Positions 30,780 to 35,184 of a DNA stretch of 35,184 bases are shown here, in pieces. The stretch is from Verrucomicrobiaceae bacterium (GTDB lineage Bacteria; Verrucomicrobiota; Verrucomicrobiia; Chthoniobacterales; Chthoniobacteraceae): contig SXWH01000268.1 in the NCBI GenBank assembly GCA_005791535.1, positions 1-35,184 on the forward strand, read 5' to 3'. The translations under genes were made by a program, and so were the position numbers. Below the pieces are notes generated by a model. The model was not told the DNA's origin, ran no database searches, and was given only the letters and a program-made list of their open reading frames with translations. The number at the start of each line of letters is the position of its first letter. Position 1 is the stretch's first letter.

Positions 30780-31199
30780 ATGAACGCACACACCGCAACA
30801 TTTGCCGTTTCGACACGTGGAAAGGGCACGTATGATATCACATCCGCCGTCGCGGCGGTCGTTCGCGAGAGCGGCATCCGTACAGGCACTGCGACCGTTT
30901 TCATCCAGCACACGAGCGCTTCACTCATCATCTACGAAAACGCGGACCGTTCCGCGCGAACCGACCTTCACGAGTTCTTCGAACGGCTCGTTCCGGAGGA
31001 CAGCGACTACTTTGTGCATACCGCGGAGGGCCCGGACGACATGCCGTCCCACATCCGGATGGTGCTCACACGGACTTCAGAGGTCATTCCGATCGCCGCC
31101 GGGAAGTTGATGCTGGGAACGTGGCAGGGAATTTTCGTTTTCGAGCACCGGACGGCGGCGCATACGCGGAATATTGTGGTAACCGTAACCGGCTCCTAG
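30780..31199 (+). CDS. YjbQ family protein (UPF0047)
   Basis: 139 residues from the ATG at 30780. It has the full family signature: GTATVFIQHTSASLIIYENA with H44, DLHEFFERLVP, EGPDDMPSHIRMVL, then GTWQGIFVFEHR. Family members form small beta-barrel trimers; E. coli YjbQ has reported thiamin phosphate synthase-type activity, which is not readable from sequence. The promoter region is 90 bases from the divergent AsmA-like gene. Its last 123 bases overlap the 3' part of a convergent membrane protein gene. Confidence 0.93.
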   Translation: MNAHTATFAVSTRGKGTYDITSAVAAVVRESGIRTGTATVFIQHTSASLIIYENADRSARTDLHEFFERLVPEDSDYFVHTAEGPDDMPSHIRMVLTRTSEVIPIAAGKLMLGTWQGIFVFEHRTAAHTRNIVVTVTGS

Positions 31200-31793
31200 C
31201 TCCGGCGCCAGCGATGCGGGGGCCAGACTGCCGATGTGCAGCCAAGCGATACCATCTTCGTTGCGGACATCCACGATGAGCGAAATCCGAAGGGCCGTGA
31301 TGATTCGCTCCTGTTCGCGGGACGATGGAATGACCAGCGGCACCTCCTGCTCCGCATAGCGCCCTCGCTCGCGGATGAGCTCCACGAGGCGCGCAGCCAG
31401 AACTTCCTCCCGTTCCGAGAGCCGGATCCAGACTCCGAAGTTCTCAAGCACCGCGAGCGTCATTCGCGGGAGGAAAAGCGCGACGTCAAGAAGCGTCTCG
31501 GAAAGCGGCCTGCGATCCACAGCCTCCCGATCGAAACGGAACAGCCAACGGTCGATCACCGTCGCCACGTACAGCACTGCGATCGACGAAAAGAAGTTGC
31601 GGTTGAAATTCTCCGTTCCGTTGAACTTCAGCCCTTCCTTGACCGACAGGAAAGCCACCGTGAACCAGTAGCAAACCCCGTAGATGACCACCCACCCGAT
31701 GAGCGCGAAAAGAAGCGTCGCGCCGGACGCAAACAGAACGCTGCGGTTATGCTCGCGGAAATGCCCACGCAAAATGGAAAGCTCGGACGCCAC
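31077..31793 (-). CDS. Membrane protein of unknown function, 3' end antisense to yjbQ
   Basis: 238 residues from a GTG at 31793. Two membrane helices are near the N-terminus (SVLFASGATLLFALIGWVV and IYGVCYWFTVAFLSV, or a single longer hairpin), plus a third hydrophobic segment around SIAVLYVATVI. The middle is soluble with LSEREEVLAARLVELIRERGRY, then a beta-rich region IPSSREQERIITALRISLIVD. The final 40 residues (RMRRRPVLENENSLPRS and onwards) are low in structure and overlap yjbQ. No family is recognised. It is probably real up to about residue 198 because that part does not overlap other genes and has sensible composition; the tail may be an accidental extension. Confidence 0.7.
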   Translation of the reverse strand: MASELSILRGHFREHNRSVLFASGATLLFALIGWVVIYGVCYWFTVAFLSVKEGLKFNGTENFNRNFFSSIAVLYVATVIDRWLFRFDREAVDRRPLSETLLDVALFLPRMTLAVLENFGVWIRLSEREEVLAARLVELIRERGRYAEQEVPLVIPSSREQERIITALRISLIVDVRNEDGIAWLHIGSLAPASLAPELGAGYGYHNIPRMRRRPVLENENSLPRSQHQLPGGDRNDL

Positions 31794-31848
31794 GCTACGG
31801 ATCTAGCACAACGTCAAACCGGCTCAAGACCCGGCGTTGCGGCGCACT

Positions 31849-33243
31849 TCAATCGGATGCAGACCAACCGCCGCCAAGGGCCTTGATAAGCTGGACGGTC
31901 ACCGCGAGTCGCTCGCCATTCAGCGCGGCAACTCCCAGCTGCGCAGCCAGCGCGCTCCGCTCCGCTTCGAGCACGTCGAGATAAGGGCTGGTGCCGGATT
32001 TGTACCGATCGCGTGCAAGACTCGCACCACGCTCGGTCGCCGCAAGGACGCGCTGCTGGGCTTCGTTCCGCTTTGCCAGAGCGCGAAGGGCACCGAGTGC
32101 GGTCTCCACGTCCGCCGTCGCCGCGATGACAGCCTGTTCAAACTTCGCACGCGCCTGCTTCGCCTCAGCGCGCGCGGATTCGAGTCCCGCGCGATTCCTA
32201 CCACCATCAAACACGGGAAATGAGAGCGATGCACCGAAACTCCAAGTCCGGCTATCCTTGTCGAAAGTCTGCCCGGCATCGCTTGTGAGAACTCCAATTT
32301 GACCACCCAGTTTAACAGTCGGAAGAAACGCCGCCCTTGCCACACCCATCCGTGCGGCCGCAGCAGAGAGGCCACGTTCCGCCGCCGCGACATCGGGTCT
32401 GTGCGTGATGAGTTGCGCCGGGATGCCGGCAGGAACCGTCGGAATTCGAGGGTCGCCTTTCCACCCCAGTTCCGCGGGTAACCGGAAGCGACTTGGGTTT
32501 GCGCCGGTGAGCACGGCGAGTGCATTTTCGAGAGCGGGACGCCGCTGCGCGAGACCGGCCAGATCCGCCTCCGCGGCCGCGGCTTCAGCCTCGGCGCGCG
32601 CGACGTCGAAGTCGGTGCCGATACCTGCCGACATGCGCTGGTTGGCGAGGCTCAGCGACTCCTTTCGCAATGCCACCGTGTTTCTGAGAATTGCGCGTTG
32701 TTCATCGAGCGTACGGAGAGTGAACCACGTGGCCGCGATCTCCGCCCGCAATGAAAGCGCAAGTGCATCGCGCGATGCCGCAGCGGCGCTCAGGTCAGCG
32801 TTTGCCGCATCCACCCCGCCACGAATCCGGCCCCAGACGTCGAGTTCATATCCGAAATCGAGCGGCACCGTAATCGTGCTGAGCGTCGCAGTAGGAATCT
32901 CACCCGGAAATCCCGGGAAGCGCTGAGTAGCCGATGTGCGCGCGCGCTGGACAGACGGATTGAGCGTGATCGTCGGGAAGAATCCCGCCCGTGCCAAACC
33001 CGCTGTGGCGCGGGCCTGCTCCACACGCGCAGTTGCGGCCCGAACATCCAGATTCCCGCTCGCGACGCGGTCCAGCATGGCGGAAAGCTGGGCATCTCCA
33101 AAAATGCGCCACCAGTCGTCGGCGGCAAGTCGTCGCTCCGATGCAGGAGCGTTTCGGAATTTCGGTGCGACGTCCCCGACTACCGTTTCGGCACCGTGAA
33201 GCACCGCTACGCAAAGGGAAAAGGCGAGAATCTGAGTATTCAT
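31849..33243 (-). CDS. TolC/NodT-family outer membrane efflux channel
   Basis: 464 residues from the ATG at 33243, which begins a signal peptide (MNTQILAFSLCVAVLHGA). The chain has two TolC-type repeats, each with long coiled-coil helices: LDRVASGNLDVRAATARVEQ, LGLARAGFFPTI-type segments, then DVAAAERGLSAAAARMGVA and EQAVIAATADVETALGALR. The C-terminal repeat ends SGTSPYLDVLEAERSAL, the standard NodT motif. It forms the outer membrane exit duct of an RND pump. Unusually for NodT, the signal has no lipobox cysteine next to the cleavage site. It is 11 bases downstream of the RND gene, so they form one operon. Confidence 0.93.
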   Translation of the reverse strand: MNTQILAFSLCVAVLHGAETVVGDVAPKFRNAPASERRLAADDWWRIFGDAQLSAMLDRVASGNLDVRAATARVEQARATAGLARAGFFPTITLNPSVQRARTSATQRFPGFPGEIPTATLSTITVPLDFGYELDVWGRIRGGVDAANADLSAAAASRDALALSLRAEIAATWFTLRTLDEQRAILRNTVALRKESLSLANQRMSAGIGTDFDVARAEAEAAAAEADLAGLAQRRPALENALAVLTGANPSRFRLPAELGWKGDPRIPTVPAGIPAQLITHRPDVAAAERGLSAAAARMGVARAAFLPTVKLGGQIGVLTSDAGQTFDKDSRTWSFGASLSFPVFDGGRNRAGLESARAEAKQARAKFEQAVIAATADVETALGALRALAKRNEAQQRVLAATERGASLARDRYKSGTSPYLDVLEAERSALAAQLGVAALNGERLAVTVQLIKALGGGWSASD

Positions 33244-33254
33244 AAAAAGTAGGA

Positions 33255-35184
33255 TTAATGCACTTCCGGCACCGGTGGTTCGGTCGAAACGGAAGCCCGC
33301 CGCTTCCGGCGCAGCACGACGTAAAAGACCGGCGTCAGAAAGAGTCCGAAAATTGTGACCCCGATCATTCCCGCGAAGACTGCGACGCCCATCGCCTGAC
33401 GCATCTCCGCGCCAGCTCCGGTGCTCGCCGCCAGCGGATACACGCCCGCAATGAACGCAATACTTGTCATTAAAATCGGCCTCAACCGCAGACGGCAGGC
33501 TTCGAGCGCGGCAGCGACCGCGTCCATTCCCTCCCGCTGCTTCTCGCGGGCAAATTCGACGATGAGGATCGCGTTTTTGCACGCAAGCCCGACCAGCACG
33601 ATCAGCCCGATTTGCGTGAACACGTTGTTCTCCATGCTCTTGATCAACAATCCCACCATCGCGGAGAGCAGCGTCATCGGGACAATCAAGATGATCGCAA
33701 GAGGAAGCGTGAGGCTCTCGTACTGCGCGGCGAGCACGAGAAAGACGAGCAGCACGCACAGCGGAAACACGTAGACCGCAGTGTTCCCGGCGATTCGCTG
33801 TTGATAGCTGAGCTCCGTCCACTCGGCCTTCATGCCGTTTGGCAATTCCGCAAGCAGTCGCTCCATCGCGGCCTCGGCCTGGCCGCTTGAGAATCTCGGC
33901 GCTGCGACGCTGTTGATATCCGCACTTGGATAACCGTTGTAGCGCATCACCCGGTCCGGTCCGTACGAATCCGAAACAGTCACGACCGCGCTCAAAGGAA
34001 CCATCTGTCCCGCGGAGTTCCGGACCTTCAACCGCGTGATGTCGTCCGCACTGTCACGAAACTGCGAATCCGCCTGGGCGACGACCTGGTAAGTGCGGCC
34101 GAAGCGGTTGAAATCGTTCACATAGAGCGAGCCGAGATTGATCTGAAGCGCTTCAAATACGCTTTGAAGCGGAACGTTCATCATCTTCACCTTCACGCGA
34201 TCCGGCTCGGCGGTGAGTTGCGGGACGTTGATTTGATATGATGAGTACGTGTAGCCGAGCCCCGGTGTCTGAAAGCTTCGACCCACGAGCGTCTGCGCAG
34301 CTTGATATAAGGCATCCGCACCCAGATTACCCCGATCCTCGAGTTGCACTTTGAATCCGCCACTGACACCGAGACCATTTACCGGTGGCGGCGGAACGAC
34401 GAAAATCATGCCCTCCTGAATCTCCGAGAACATTCCATTCAACTTCCCAGCAATCGCATCTGCACTCATTCCTGGACCGCGGCGTTTGTCGAAGTCCTCC
34501 AGACCGTAGAAGACGATGCCGCTGTTTGGAGATGCCGTGAATCCATTGATGCTCAGACCGGGAAACGCGACGCTGTTTCGAACACCGGGAACTTTGGAGG
34601 CGAGGTCTCCCATTCGACGAATCACCGCATCAGTACGGTCGAGCGATGCAGCATCCGGCAATTGCGCGACGGCGATGACGTATTGCTTGTCCTGAGTCGG
34701 CACAAAGCCGGTCGGGATGCGCGTAAATGTGAATCCCGTGAGCGCTACGAGCCCGCCGTAAAGCAGGAGCGCGACGAACGAGAATCGGATGATGCGCCGA
34801 ACCCAGGACGTATATGTGCGCGACGCCCAATCGAAGAATCGATTAAACCGCCGGAACAGCCAGCCAAACAGAAACTCCATCACCCTCGTCACCGCATCCT
34901 TCTTCGCATCGTGTCCGCGCAGCAGCAGCGCCGAGAGCGCCGGCGAAAGCGTGAGCGAGTTGAACGCTGAAATGACCGTACTGATCGCGATCGTCACAGC
35001 GAACTGTTTGTAGAACTGCCCGGTCAGTCCGCTGATGAATGCCGTCGGCAAAAACACCGCACACAAGACAAGCGCAGTCGCCACAATAGGGCCGGTGACC
35101 TCGTCCATCGCCCGCTTGGTCGCCTCGAATGGCGACAACCCGAGCGCGATATTTCTCTCCACGTTCTCCACGACGACGATGGCG
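33255..35184 (-). CDS. RND multidrug efflux transporter, C-terminal part (5' end outside window)
   Basis: The frame is open at the right edge; 643 codons of the 3' part are present, against roughly 1040 for the family. The visible part includes AIVVVENVERN, GPIVATALVLCAVFLPTAFI, TLSPALSALLL with the second porter domain in between (GFVPTQDKQYVIAVAQLPDA), then QYESLTLPLAIILIVPM and GLACKNAILIVEFAREKQREG. These are HAE1/AcrB-type landmarks, including the proton-relay helix region. The protein exports drugs or other amphiphiles across the envelope with the NodT channel. A membrane fusion protein gene is expected just beyond the edge. Regulation cannot be seen from here. Confidence 0.96.
   Translation of the reverse strand, partial: AIVVVENVERNIALGLSPFEATKRAMDEVTGPIVATALVLCAVFLPTAFISGLTGQFYKQFAVTIAISTVISAFNSLTLSPALSALLLRGHDAKKDAVTRVMEFLFGWLFRRFNRFFDWASRTYTSWVRRIIRFSFVALLLYGGLVALTGFTFTRIPTGFVPTQDKQYVIAVAQLPDAASLDRTDAVIRRMGDLASKVPGVRNSVAFPGLSINGFTASPNSGIVFYGLEDFDKRRGPGMSADAIAGKLNGMFSEIQEGMIFVVPPPPVNGLGVSGGFKVQLEDRGNLGADALYQAAQTLVGRSFQTPGLGYTYSSYQINVPQLTAEPDRVKVKMMNVPLQSVFEALQINLGSLYVNDFNRFGRTYQVVAQADSQFRDSADDITRLKVRNSAGQMVPLSAVVTVSDSYGPDRVMRYNGYPSADINSVAAPRFSSGQAEAAMERLLAELPNGMKAEWTELSYQQRIAGNTAVYVFPLCVLLVFLVLAAQYESLTLPLAIILIVPMTLLSAMVGLLIKSMENNVFTQIGLIVLVGLACKNAILIVEFAREKQREGMDAVAAALEACRLRLRPILMTSIAFIAGVYPLAASTGAGAEMRQAMGVAVFAGMIGVTIFGLFLTPVFYVVLRRKRRASVSTEPPVPEVH

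Overview
The window reads as chromosomal DNA of a Gram-negative, high-GC bacterium, most likely of the Verrucomicrobiota (PVC group). This is an inference from gene content: a giant secreted protein with cadherin-like repeats and a lamin-tail domain, an SUI1/YciH-type initiation factor, many TPR proteins, ExbB/ExbD and RND envelope machinery, and a scarcity of obvious Shine-Dalgarno sequences. Genes are tightly packed, with many 1- or 4-base ATGA/GTGA/TGATG overlaps. I see no tRNA, rRNA, CRISPR array, insertion sequence, integrase or phage gene, so this looks like core or near-core chromosome rather than a mobile island.

Left part (1-12.3 kb): a 3'-truncated gene for a large secreted adhesin-like protein (minus strand); a divergent pair made of a CHASE2 sensor-like membrane protein and a beta-CASP metallo-beta-lactamase nuclease; then a four-gene minus-strand operon in the order iron alcohol dehydrogenase, secreted PQQ-type beta-propeller, secreted purple-acid-phosphatase-like enzyme, secreted TPR protein.

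Middle part (12.4-23.7 kb): plsX-fabH (fatty acid and phospholipid initiation) on the plus strand, ended by a GC-rich hairpin. Then comes a long minus-strand run. Its upstream end is ExbB, ExbD, a TonB-like protein, a zinc-ribbon membrane protein, a GYF-domain membrane protein and a lipoprotein, which look like one envelope operon. Next are YhbY, a large hairpin element, a 3-methyladenine DNA glycosylase gene with an apparent frameshift, SUI1, a 1124-residue periplasmic TPR protein with a 15-base tandem repeat, a small lipoprotein and endonuclease III.

Right part (23.8-35.2 kb): a periplasmic rhodanese; a response-regulator-like protein whose N-terminal region resembles a kinase phosphoacceptor helix with His replaced by Asn; a two-domain acyltransferase/acyl-ACP synthetase (Aas-like); a coupled acylphosphatase and GalT-like protein that lacks the catalytic and zinc residues; a coiled-coil membrane protein; an AsmA-like protein; YjbQ; a membrane protein whose 3' end overlaps yjbQ antisense; and a TolC-like channel next to the C-terminal part of an RND pump that runs off the right edge.

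Leads worth most attention: the inactivated-looking GalT homologue, the ExbBD/TonB-like cluster with its accessory proteins, the hairpin element before the glycosylase gene, the glycosylase frameshift, the His-less kinase-like/receiver fusion, and a beta-sandwich module inserted inside a cadherin-like repeat. I found no convincing defence or other wholly new system.
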